A stretch of 64,000 bases of DNA from JADLHS01 sp049840435 (GTDB taxonomy: Bacteria > Verrucomicrobiota > Verrucomicrobiia > Limisphaerales > JADLHS01): positions 193,834 to 257,833 of the forward strand of contig JASGKY010000044.1 in the NCBI GenBank assembly GCA_049840435.1, written 5' to 3'. Positions 46,942-55,391 of the stretch are shown piece by piece; positions within the stretch are counted from its first letter, which is position 1; every line of letters begins with the position of its first letter. The translations under genes and the position numbers were made by a program. The notes beneath the pieces were generated by a model. It was not told where the DNA came from. It did not search any database and saw nothing but the letters and a program-made list of their open reading frames with translations.

Positions 46942-48245
46942 TTAAAACACCAATTGCACCCGTGTGAGCAGGCGGCCTTGATTGTCGCGCGCGCCGGCGG
47001 CGTTCCCCAACAGGTAATTGACGGCCAGCTTGATGTCGTCGCCTTTGATGAAGTAGTTGAACCCAAAGGTCCACACCGCGCTGCTGTCGAACGTGGCGCT
47101 GCCGGAGTTGGCAAGGTCGCGATTTGGATCAAAGACTTGTACTTCACGAGCGCTTGCAAATACTTGGGCCAGACTTCAGCCGTGGCCATGATGTACCAGC
47201 CTTGGGCGTCGAAATCCTCGAATGGCACCCGGTTAGACGGTTCGAAGTGCGAAAGGAGGTATTCTGCTTCGAGACCGAAGAGCCACCACTTAGCCTGCGC
47301 GTCCAAGCCATAGCTACTGCGTTGCCCAAAGAAAAGATTATCCACCGCACCGCCCGGCACCGAATCAATGCCATAGCCCGGCTTGGAAGTGCCCTTGTCG
47401 CGGCTGGTCAGAGCATTTACGCCCACGGCAATCCGCGCGTCTTTGTCAGCAATCTTGCTGTCTAAAGCCACACCGCTGACGCGCCCGGCCCACATGTAGC
47501 TTTCGTTGTCGTTGAAGCTGTTGTTCACCCCAGAGCCGTTAAACACGCCGACGCTGTAGCTCAGACGCTTCTTGAAAAAATCACCCGCAATTCCCAGCCC
47601 GATCTGGCGTCCGTCCGTGATGCGATCGTTCGGGAGCGAACGTTCAATCGTAGATAGCTTGGTGTCAGATACGAGTTGTTCGTAACCGAATGGCGTCTTG
47701 AATTGGCCGAACTTCACGTTGGCGAATTCAAATTTGTTCCAGTTGACGTAAGCGTCAGTCAGCTGGGCCCGATAAGCCGTCTGTTCGCTGAGCGAGTTGG
47801 TGCCGAAATCAGCTTCCAACTTGTAATCGAAGTCTTCCTTGAACGTGCCGGCGATGTTCACGCGTGCGCGGCGCAGCAGGAAACGATCTTCGATGCCGGC
47901 ATAACGCGCATCAGGCTGATCACCGGTCTCATACTGACCTTGGATGAAACCGCCAATCTTCATGGACTTCTCTTTACCGCCGGGCTTGGTGACGACGAGT
48001 GGAGTCTTACCGTCGTAACCGAGTTGCGCCTTGAGATCGGTGTTTTCCTTTTGCAGCGTCTGCATGTTTTTTTCAAGCGCTTGGAGCCGTTCCTCGAGTG
48101 TGGGAGTGGCTGCCGGCGCCGCAGCGGGTGCCGGCTTGGGAGCTGGGGCCGCAGTCTCGCCGTCCGCAGCCAGAACTTTCGAGCCGAGGGCGATGATGAC
48201 TGCGCAAGACAATGCGGTCAGGTTGATGGCAGGAGTTTGTTTCAT
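46942..48245 (-). CDS. OprP/OprO-like porin, one frameshift near the 3' end
   Basis: An outer-membrane porin of about 434 residues. The signal peptide from 48245 (MKQTPAINLTALSCAVIIALGSKVLA) is followed by an Ala/Pro-rich linker and a trimerising coiled coil (LEERLQALEKNMQTLQKENTDLKAQL). The barrel then opens with MKIGGFIQGQYE and DRFLLRRARVNIAGTFKEDFDYKLEADFG. One base is missing near 47136. Restoring it gives DPNRDLANSGSATFDSSAVW and a proper end RVQLVF with the stop at 46942. OprP-type porins are often anion- or phosphate-selective; the substrate is not known. It lies between cheW and the Cache-like gene. Confidence 0.86.
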
Positions 48246-48306
48246 TGTGGTTGTTGGTTGTACAGCTGGTTGTTTGTGGTTGGACGTACAGCCGATCACT
48301 TGGATG

Positions 48307-48825
48307 CTATTTGCCGTTGACAGCGGCGAGGTCTTCGGGAGTAACTGAAGACACAACCGCGTCAATGTCAAGCAGAGCCTTGACCTGACCTTTGACCTTG
48401 GCCATGCCAAGGATATAATCCGCCTGGACGTCGCCGCCAAAATCTGGCGTTGGTTCGATGTCCGCGGCGGTGAGGTTGGCTACTTCCTCGACCGCATCCA
48501 CAATGAGCCCCATGAGCGTGGTCGATTTGTCGGCCAACGCAACCTGCACCACGACGATACAGGTGAGATCCGTATTCTCGGTGCTGGCGAGGCGGAACTT
48601 CACGCGTAAGTCGGCGACGGGAATAATTTTACCGCGCAGGTTCAACACGCCTTTGATGTAATCTGGCATCTGCGGCACAGGTGTGATGTCGCAGAGACGG
48701 ATGATTTCGCGCACCTTCAACACTGGCACGCCGTAATGTTCGCGACCGAGGACGAAGGTGAGATGTTTTCCGGCGAGCTTGGAAGCAATGCCGCTGCTTG
48801 GTGTTTCAACTGTTGCTGTTGCCAT
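48307..48825 (-). CDS. cheW: CheW coupling protein
   Basis: A 172-residue CheW-domain protein that bridges receptors and CheA. LTFVLGREHYGVPVLKVREIIRLCDITPVPQMPDYIKGVLNLRGKIIPVADLRVKF is the family core, and LMGLIVDAVEEVANL and ILGMAKVKGQVKALLDIDAVV follow. Start at 48825. It lies 37 bp after cheA on the same strand, with the OprP-like porin 61 bp downstream. Confidence 0.95.
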   Translation of the reverse strand: MATATVETPSSGIASKLAGKHLTFVLGREHYGVPVLKVREIIRLCDITPVPQMPDYIKGVLNLRGKIIPVADLRVKFRLASTENTDLTCIVVVQVALADKSTTLMGLIVDAVEEVANLTAADIEPTPDFGGDVQADYILGMAKVKGQVKALLDIDAVVSSVTPEDLAAVNGK

Positions 48826-48862
48826 AGTTTTGTATCAATTGGTGTGAGCGTTGTGATTGCAA

Positions 48863-51187
48863 TTAAGACAAATCCCGCCCAACTCGGGCCGCCACACTTA
48901 TGTGTCTTATCGGCGACACTTTGAACGTTCTTGAGGGGGAGACTGTTAGGCGTCTGAACATCAATTGGTTGGGAATGATTATTTTCGGCCCGTCGGAACG
49001 GTGGCGGGGGTTGTTGCGCTCAAGCTGTACGAGCGAATCCACGTTCAGAATCAAACCAACGCGGCCATCACCCAGGACGGTGCGACCTGCGAGCGAGGGA
49101 TTCTTTTTCAACGTGCCGCCGAGACTCTTGATGACGACTTCTTGTTTACCGATCAGTTCGTCCACGAGTAGACAACGCGTCTGTTCGCCGGACTCGATCA
49201 CCACCACGATGCCTTCGGTTGCGTCAGTAGTTTTGGCGGGCTGATCAAAATATTTGTGCAGGCGCAGCAGTGGGCAGAGGCGACCCCGCACGTTGACCAT
49301 CTCGCCGCGTTCGTGAACGGTGGAGATCATCTCGGCGCGCGGGCGGAACGATTCGCGCACGGACAACGTCGGAATGATGTAACGTTCGCCGCCGACGCTG
49401 ACAATCATGCCGTCAATGATGGCGAGGGTAAGCGGCAGATAGATCGTGAAGGTCGTGCCTTGGCCGGCGGCGGTGTCAATTTCCACTTTACCGCGAAGCT
49501 TCTCGATGTTCCGACGCACCACGTCCATACCCACACCACGACCCGAGATGTCGGTGATCTGATCGGCAGTGGAGAATCCGGGGGCGAAAATGAGATCGTA
49601 AATTTCTTTGTCCGTCAGCGTCTGGCCGGGCTTGATGATGCCCTTTTCCTGCGCCTTGGAGAGCAGCTTCTCTTTGGCGAGACCGTTGCCGTCGTCCTGA
49701 ATCTGGATGACGATGTTGCCGCCGCGATGGAAGGCGCGGAGGTTGATCGTGCCGAGCCCGGGTTTACCTTTCTTCGCGCGGGCATCGGGTTTTTCGATGC
49801 CGTGATCTGCCGCATTGCGGATCATGTGGACCAGCGGATCAGAAATTTCTTCGACGATGTTGCGGTCCAGCTCCGTGTCTTCCCCGCTCATCACGAGTTG
49901 CACCAGTTTGTTCTGCTTGGCGGCGAGATCGCGCACCAGCCGCGTCATCTTTTGGAACGTAGCGCGGATCGGTACCATGCGCAGGGACATCGCGGTGCGC
50001 TGCAATTCGCTTGTGATGCGGCGGAGTTGGCTGAGATTGCGGGCCAGATGGCGGCTCGGCAGTTTCAAGAGTTCCGGGTCCTGCACGACCATGGATTCCG
50101 AGATGACCAGTTCGCCGACGAGATCGATCAAGCTGTCGAGCTTGAGGGTGTCCACCTTCACATAACCCGCGCTGGCATTGGCCGCGCCGTTTGTGGTCGG
50201 TTTGGAGTTTTCCCTGGAAGCTTCGGTATTAGCCGGGGCTGCGGTTGCGGCGACGAGAGCAACACTGGCCGACTTGTCATCCGTGGTTTGCACCGCGGGT
50301 GTTTCCAGCGCGGCGGCGGGAGCGGCAATTGGCGCTTCGGGATTCGCCAGAATACCTTTGACCTTCACGATCAAGGCGGCAGTCGGAATGAGAATGGGTG
50401 TCGCGGCATCGTTGTTGTTGATGCGCTCGGTGATTTGGGTGACGAACTTCTTGAGCGTATCACCGCCTTCGAGAATCACATCAATGATGGCCGAGTTCAG
50501 CACCAGTTTGTGCTGGCGCGCGGCGTCGAGCAGCGATTCGAGTTCGTGCGCGAGGTCTTTGATGACGATGAGATTTAAGAAACCTGAACCACCCTTGAAC
50601 GTATGGAACGCGCGGAAGATGGAGTTGAGCGTGTTGGCATCCTGCGGATCGTCTTCCAATACGAGCACACCCTGCTCGATGTTTTGCAGGTGTTCTTGGG
50701 ATTCGTTGATGAACTCCAGGAGCAATTCGCGGTCGGATTCGAGATTCAACAAGAGCGGCGTCGGCGTGTCGTTGACGACCTCGGCGGCTGGAGCAGCAGC
50801 GCTGGCTTTGGCGTTCGCCGCCGTAGTTGAACCCGTCGCAGTAGTGGTCAACTTGGCGGGCAGCGCGGCAATCGGCTGTTGTTTTTCCACCTGATCCAGT
50901 GCAGCAGCAAACCACGTCTGCCATTGGTTCAACCATTCGATCGAAGCAGCATCGAACTTGGCCGTGGTGTCAAAAATCCTGTCCACTTGCGCGCGCGCCA
51001 ATTTGACAGCGGTCGCGATTTCCGGTGGCAGCAGGACGACCTGACATTGTTCCTCGATTTGGAGGAGAAAGTTATTTATCGGCAAAAGCCCCGTGTCCTT
51101 GCCCGGCTCAACGAATGCCAGTTCCAAAGCGAACGAGTTAATGACCGTAACCAGACCGGACAACGACGAGTTGTTTGTTTGTGCCAT
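48863..51187 (-). CDS. cheA: CheA chemotaxis histidine kinase with unusual N-terminal domain
   Basis: A 774-residue kinase. The start at 51187 (MAQTNNSSLSG) is supported by a promoter candidate 25-50 bp upstream. About 145 residues of helical and linker sequence precede the HPt domain, whose phospho-His is about residue 195 (FRAFHTFKGGSG). Dimerisation, the ATPase (N box HMIRNAADHGIEKP, G1 DISGRGVGMDVV, G2 GQGTTFTIYLPL) and the CheW-like regulatory domain follow. The P2 region is replaced by an Ala-rich linker. The extreme C-terminus after LERNN looks atypical and may reflect a late frameshift. It signals to CheY and CheB of the downstream operon. Confidence 0.94.
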   Translation of the reverse strand: MAQTNNSSLSGLVTVINSFALELAFVEPGKDTGLLPINNFLLQIEEQCQVVLLPPEIATAVKLARAQVDRIFDTTAKFDAASIEWLNQWQTWFAAALDQVEKQQPIAALPAKLTTTATGSTTAANAKASAAAPAAEVVNDTPTPLLLNLESDRELLLEFINESQEHLQNIEQGVLVLEDDPQDANTLNSIFRAFHTFKGGSGFLNLIVIKDLAHELESLLDAARQHKLVLNSAIIDVILEGGDTLKKFVTQITERINNNDAATPILIPTAALIVKVKGILANPEAPIAAPAAALETPAVQTTDDKSASVALVAATAAPANTEASRENSKPTTNGAANASAGYVKVDTLKLDSLIDLVGELVISESMVVQDPELLKLPSRHLARNLSQLRRITSELQRTAMSLRMVPIRATFQKMTRLVRDLAAKQNKLVQLVMSGEDTELDRNIVEEISDPLVHMIRNAADHGIEKPDARAKKGKPGLGTINLRAFHRGGNIVIQIQDDGNGLAKEKLLSKAQEKGIIKPGQTLTDKEIYDLIFAPGFSTADQITDISGRGVGMDVVRRNIEKLRGKVEIDTAAGQGTTFTIYLPLTLAIIDGMIVSVGGERYIIPTLSVRESFRPRAEMISTVHERGEMVNVRGRLCPLLRLHKYFDQPAKTTDATEGIVVVIESGEQTRCLLVDELIGKQEVVIKSLGGTLKKNPSLAGRTVLGDGRVGLILNVDSLVQLERNNPRHRSDGPKIIIPNQLMFRRLTVSPSRTFKVSPIRHISVAARVGRDLS

Positions 51188-51217
51188 ACAGCAAAAAATT
51201 CGAATCCACGGGCTGCT

Positions 51218-51234
51218 AAGCAGTGGTAGTGCCA
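51218..51234 (-). promoter_or_regulatory. sigma-54-type -24/-12 promoter candidate of cheA
   Basis: On the minus strand the element reads TGGCAC, five bases, CTGCTT. The GG and GC are exactly 10 bases apart, as in sigma-54 promoters (TGGCAC-N5-TTGCW), with one mismatch. The predicted start of transcription is near 51208, about 20 bp before the cheA ATG. Confidence 0.5.
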
Positions 51235-51386
51235 TAGATTGAGCTGGTTGAAGTAGAGGCACATACGCAGGTGCGGGTGGCTGAAGACCATCGTGGTCGG
51301 CAAAGCTTGCCGAGATGGTGTGAGAACGTTAGGTCACTTTTTCCCACCAGCGTTTTCCACCAACAAAAATCGCAGCCGGGGCAAAT

Positions 51387-51965
51387 TCAGCGGGCGGCGG
51401 AGTCGGTCGCGGGCGGGTCGGCACCTGCGGGCGGTGGCAATAATCCCTCGCGCCAAGGATAAACGTCGTTGGTGACTGCGCTCCAAAACAACACGCCGCT
51501 CTGCCGCCAAGGGTCGAGCACGATGCCATTGGTGAACGGTTGTTGCGGCGCGGTGATTATGACGGTGTTGTGTTCACGGAACGAACCGGACCGCGCCACG
51601 CCCCAATGCAATTCCAGTGACCGTGGCTCGATTGATTGAAGTTTGGCCGCCAGATCTTCAGCCCAGTGGTAACACAGGCCACGTTTCTTCAATCCGACGT
51701 TGATCAGCAAATTATGCCAAAGCGGTGGGCGCACCAGTCGATATTGTCGCGCCAGTTCGCGTGGATAATCATAGGCCAATGCCGCAATGATGACGGCATC
51801 CTGTTCCTGTACTTCTGAACCCAGCTGAAGTAACGCCGTTTGAAGGGATTTGATCTGCTTTTCCGATGCCGGCGGCGGAACATGCACGCAGCCGGTTAAT
51901 AGTCCCCAAGCCGCAATGAGTGGCAAAACCCTGCGAGCCCGCGCTGTATGAACCAAGCCAAACAC
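51387..51965 (-). CDS. conserved lipoprotein of unknown function
   Basis: A 192-residue lipoprotein with lipobox LTGC (residues 23-26) and a GTG start at 51965. After a short coiled segment (SEKQIKSLQTALLQLGSEV) the conserved-looking core is DYPRELARQYRLVRPPLWHNLLINVGLKKRGLCYHWAEDL, HWGVARSGSFREHNTVII, and GIVLDPWRQSGVLFWSAV..DVYPW. The Cys-Tyr-His, Glu-His and Asp residues could form a papain-like Cys/His/Asp set; this is a guess from spacing. I do not recognise a named family. It is divergent from the Dabb gene. Confidence 0.72.
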   Translation of the reverse strand: MFGLVHTARARRVLPLIAAWGLLTGCVHVPPPASEKQIKSLQTALLQLGSEVQEQDAVIIAALAYDYPRELARQYRLVRPPLWHNLLINVGLKKRGLCYHWAEDLAAKLQSIEPRSLELHWGVARSGSFREHNTVIITAPQQPFTNGIVLDPWRQSGVLFWSAVTNDVYPWREGLLPPPAGADPPATDSAAR

Positions 51966-52112
51966 GCACTTAGATACGCAAGCTTTCCCAAGCGCGTCAA
52001 AAATTATTCGGTGGCAAGTTTATGTAATCACTGACGTCAAGAGATGAATAGCCAAGCGCGCTTGCCAAAATCCGCTTGCGTCCTGTGGTCCAGTGCCGAC
52101 AATTCGCGTCGC

Positions 52113-52412
52113 ATGTTTTCGCACGTAGTCATCTTCTGGACCGACCCCGCGCAACCCAACGCGGTGGCGGAACTCATCGCTGGCGCCAACCAATATCTCA
52201 AGCCCATCCCTGGCGTGCTCCAATTTCACGTCGGCAAAATGGTCGGCAGCGCTCGTCCCGTCGTGGATCAGACCTATCAGGTCGCGCTCAACCTCGTTTT
52301 CCCGAGCAAGCAGGCACAGGACGATTATCAGGTGCATCCGCTGCACGTGGAGTTCGTCGAGAAAGTCTTCAAGCGCGTCTGCAAAAAGGTGCTCGTTTAC
52401 GACTTCGAGTGA
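52113..52412 (+). CDS. stress-responsive alpha/beta-barrel (Dabb) domain protein
   Basis: A 99-residue single-domain protein: MFSHVVIFWTDP, AELIAGANQYLKPIPGVLQFHVGKMV, TYQVALNLVFPSKQAQDDYQVHPLHVEFVEKVF. This matches the Dabb fold, a dimeric ferredoxin-like barrel; members differ in role and this one has no known substrate. The ATG at 52113 begins exactly with the domain; an upstream in-frame start adds 23 unrelated residues. It lies 33 bp before panC. Confidence 0.9.
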   Translation: MFSHVVIFWTDPAQPNAVAELIAGANQYLKPIPGVLQFHVGKMVGSARPVVDQTYQVALNLVFPSKQAQDDYQVHPLHVEFVEKVFKRVCKKVLVYDFE

Positions 52413-52445
52413 TTCGAGGTAGCGCACCGCGACGCACCCGCTCCG

Positions 52446-53312
52446 ATGCAAGTCATCCGTTCCATTTCCGCGATGCAAGCGCTCGCTCGGCGCTGGCAAC
52501 GTCGTGGCACACGCATCGGGTTCGTGCCAACGATGGGTTATTTGCACGACGGCCACCTCAGCCTCGCCCGCGAAGCACGCAAACGGGTCGGCAAATCCGG
52601 CAAGGTCGTCGTCAGCATCTATGTCAACCCGACGCAATTCGCGCCTACTGAGGATTTGTCCCGCTATCCGCGCGATTTGAAACGCGACCTCGCCCACTGT
52701 CGCAAAGAAGGCGTGGATGTTGTCTTCGTTCCTTCTGACACTGAAATGTATCCCGGCAAGCCGGAAGGCAACTATAGCACCTACGTTGTCGAGGAAACGC
52801 TGGCAAAGCGCATGGAAGGCGCATCCCGCCCGACGCATTTTCGTGGCGTGACGACCATCGTCGCTAAGCTGTTCAACATCGTGCTACCCAACCTCGCGGT
52901 GTTCGGTGCGAAGGACTGGCAGCAGGCCGCCATCATCAAGCGCATGGTGACCGACCTGAATTTCCCGCTGAAAATCATCGTCGCTTCGACCGTGCGCGAA
53001 GCCGACGGCGTCGCGATGAGTTCGCGCAACAAGTACCTGGTTGGTAACCTGCGTCCGCAAGCCATTGTGCTCTCCCGCTCCATCGCAATGGCGCGCAAGA
53101 CCGTTTCCGCTTCGGCAAAGTCTGTTTCTGCTGTAAAGCTTAAGGCCGCCGTCACCAAGATTGTTTCCGCTGCACCGGATGCCCGTCTGGACTACGTCGA
53201 TTTTTTCGATCCCGAAACCCTGCTCCCGCAAAAGCAAGTGAAGCGTGGTACGCACATGGCTCTCGCTGTCTTCGTTGGCAAGACGCGGCTGATTGATAAC
53301 GGTCGGCTTTGA
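52446..53312 (+). CDS. panC: pantothenate synthetase
   Basis: Joins pantoate and beta-alanine with ATP to make pantothenate, in the cytosol. A complete 288-residue protein. The N-terminal FVPTMGYLHDGHLSLAREA contains the HIGH-type motif. VVSIYVNPTQFAPTEDLSRYPRDL, LFNIVLPNLAVFGAKDWQQAAIIKRMV and MSSRNKYL (the KMSKS-like element) are all present. The C-terminus DYVDFFDPETL is usual for the family. It is the cleanest gene next to the contig-end problem region and a good anchor for the inverted copy. Confidence 0.96.
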   Translation: MQVIRSISAMQALARRWQRRGTRIGFVPTMGYLHDGHLSLAREARKRVGKSGKVVVSIYVNPTQFAPTEDLSRYPRDLKRDLAHCRKEGVDVVFVPSDTEMYPGKPEGNYSTYVVEETLAKRMEGASRPTHFRGVTTIVAKLFNIVLPNLAVFGAKDWQQAAIIKRMVTDLNFPLKIIVASTVREADGVAMSSRNKYLVGNLRPQAIVLSRSIAMARKTVSASAKSVSAVKLKAAVTKIVSAAPDARLDYVDFFDPETLLPQKQVKRGTHMALAVFVGKTRLIDNGRL

Positions 53313-53369
53313 CCTGGCCGCCCTCTCAAAAACCTTGCTGCTGCTTCTTTGGAGTAACATGCTTTCCGC

Positions 53370-55320
53370 ATGAACCGCCCGTTCGCGCTACTGTTTGCTT
53401 TGTTCCTCGCGTCGAATTGTCTCGCCGCTGAAACACCCGCTGACGCGCAGCTCAAGCAGTATTTCTTTAACGAAACTGCAACGCTCTCGGAAAGTTGTCT
53501 GGCCGACATCCGTACACTTGATGATTGGACCTCGCAAAGAATTAAGTTTCAGCGCCAGTACCGGATGATGCTCGGCCTATTTCCTTATCCCGAACGCACG
53601 GATCTGAAACCCGTCATCACCGGCAAGCTTGATCACGAAGAATTCACCGTGGAGAAACTCCAGTTCCAAGTGTTGCCCGGACTGTATTGCACCGCTGCCT
53701 TGTTCCTGCCGAAGAACGCCACCAAGCCGGCGCCGACCATTCTCTACGAGAGCGGTCATTGGCGGCTTGTCACCAACGGCATCAGCTATGGCAACAAGGC
53801 CGCGTATCAAGCCGACGGCGCATGGTTCGCGCGCAACGGCTACGTCTGCCTCGTGTTGGACACCGGTACTCGCCGGCGAAATCCAAGGCATTCATACCGG
53901 CACACGCGATCGCGGACTTTGGTGGTGGAACTCGCGTGGCTACACGCCCGCCGGAGTTGAGGCGTGGTTCGGCATCCGCGCGCTGGATTATCTCAGCACT
54001 CGACCTGAGGTGGACACGAATCGCTTCGGCATCACCGGCCACTCCGGTGGCGGCGCTTACAGTTGGGCGGTGACCGCGCTTGATGATCGCATCAAAGTCG
54101 CCGCGCCGCTTGCGGGCATGGCGGATCTTCACGCCCATGTTGTGGAAGGCATCATGGACAGCCATTGCGACTGCAATTTCCCGATCAATTATTATCGCTG
54201 GGACTTTCCGCAGATCGCCGCGCTCGCCGCGCCGCGCCCGTTGCTCATCGGCGGCACGGACAAAGATGGTCTTTTCAATCTGGAAAACACCCTGCGCATC
54301 CACGACAAAGTCCGGCGCATCTACCAACTGCACAAAGCCAACGACAAACTCGGCCTCGTCATCGCACCCGGGCCGCATGACGAAGTGCCCGAACTGCAAC
54401 TCGCCGTGCTCCGCTGGTTCAATCGGCACTTGAAAGGCGAAGAGAAGCCCATCGAGATGGCTGTGAAAAAGTTTTTTGCCCCGGAGCAACTCCGCGTGTT
54501 CACCGAACTACCGGCGAACGCTATCAACACCAACATTGCCGACACATTTGTGCCGTTGGCAGAACCAAAAAAGTGCGCTGCTACGGAACTCGCTGAGGTT
54601 TTACGCAATAATGTTTTCCGCGGCTGGCCGGCAGACGATCTACCGCTCGATCCGAAGCAAACCATCGCCATCGAACGTGATGGTTTGCGGTTGCGGGCGT
54701 GGGATTTCACGAGTCAGCATGACGTCGGGCTGCGGCTTTATCTACTCGAGGACGCGACCAAAAAGGAAGCCGATGCCGTTCAGCTGAATGTGCTGGATGA
54801 AAACTCTGACCCAGTGTGGCTGCATGATCTGCGGACTGGTTTCAGCGCCCCCATCGCCGATGAACCGGCGGACACCAGCAAGATCGTCAACATCGTTTCG
54901 CCGCTCATCAGCTTGAAAGCCCAGTTGAAATCTTCCAACAAATCTCTCGCTTGGTTTGCGCCGCGCGGCATCGGTCGGATGGCGTGGTCTGGTGACGTCA
55001 AAGCACAGACCAAAATCCGGCGCCGCTTCATGGCCCTCGGCCAGACGGTTGATGGCATGCGCGTTTGGGACATTCGGCGGGCCGTGCAAATGATTCACTT
55101 CGTCCGCGATGGCGATGTCGCCAAGGTAGAGCTCATTGCCGCGTGGCAGATGGGCGTAAACGCTCTTTACGCTTCGCTGTTCGAGTCGACCGTGCGGCAT
55201 CTGGAGCTGAGCGGCCTGCCCAAGTCACACACCGAAGGCCCGGATTACCTCGGGGTTCTGCGCATCACCGACATTCCCCAGGTGTTGGAAACGGTTGGCG
55301 ACAAGGCTGTGCTAAAATAG
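53370..55320 (+). CDS. exported alpha/beta hydrolase (acetyl-xylan-esterase-like), one frameshift
   Basis: About 650 residues with a signal peptide (MNRPFALLFALFLASNCLAA). The hydrolase core includes PAPTILYESGHWRL, GHSGGGAYSWAVTALD with the nucleophile Ser, PRPLLIGGTDKDGLFN with a candidate Asp, and APGPHDEVPE with a candidate His. A beta-rich C-terminal domain of about 250 residues follows. The frame shifts near 53868, between CLVLDT and LAGEIQGIHTGT, probably a consensus error. The closest families are acetyl xylan esterases and related AB hydrolases; the substrate is unknown. It lies 58 bp after panC. Confidence 0.8.
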
Positions 55321-55391
55321 CGTCTCTCCTACATATTTTGGTAATGCGCCCCACTTGAGTTGGTGGCAATAAATGCCTATCGTCCCGGCGC

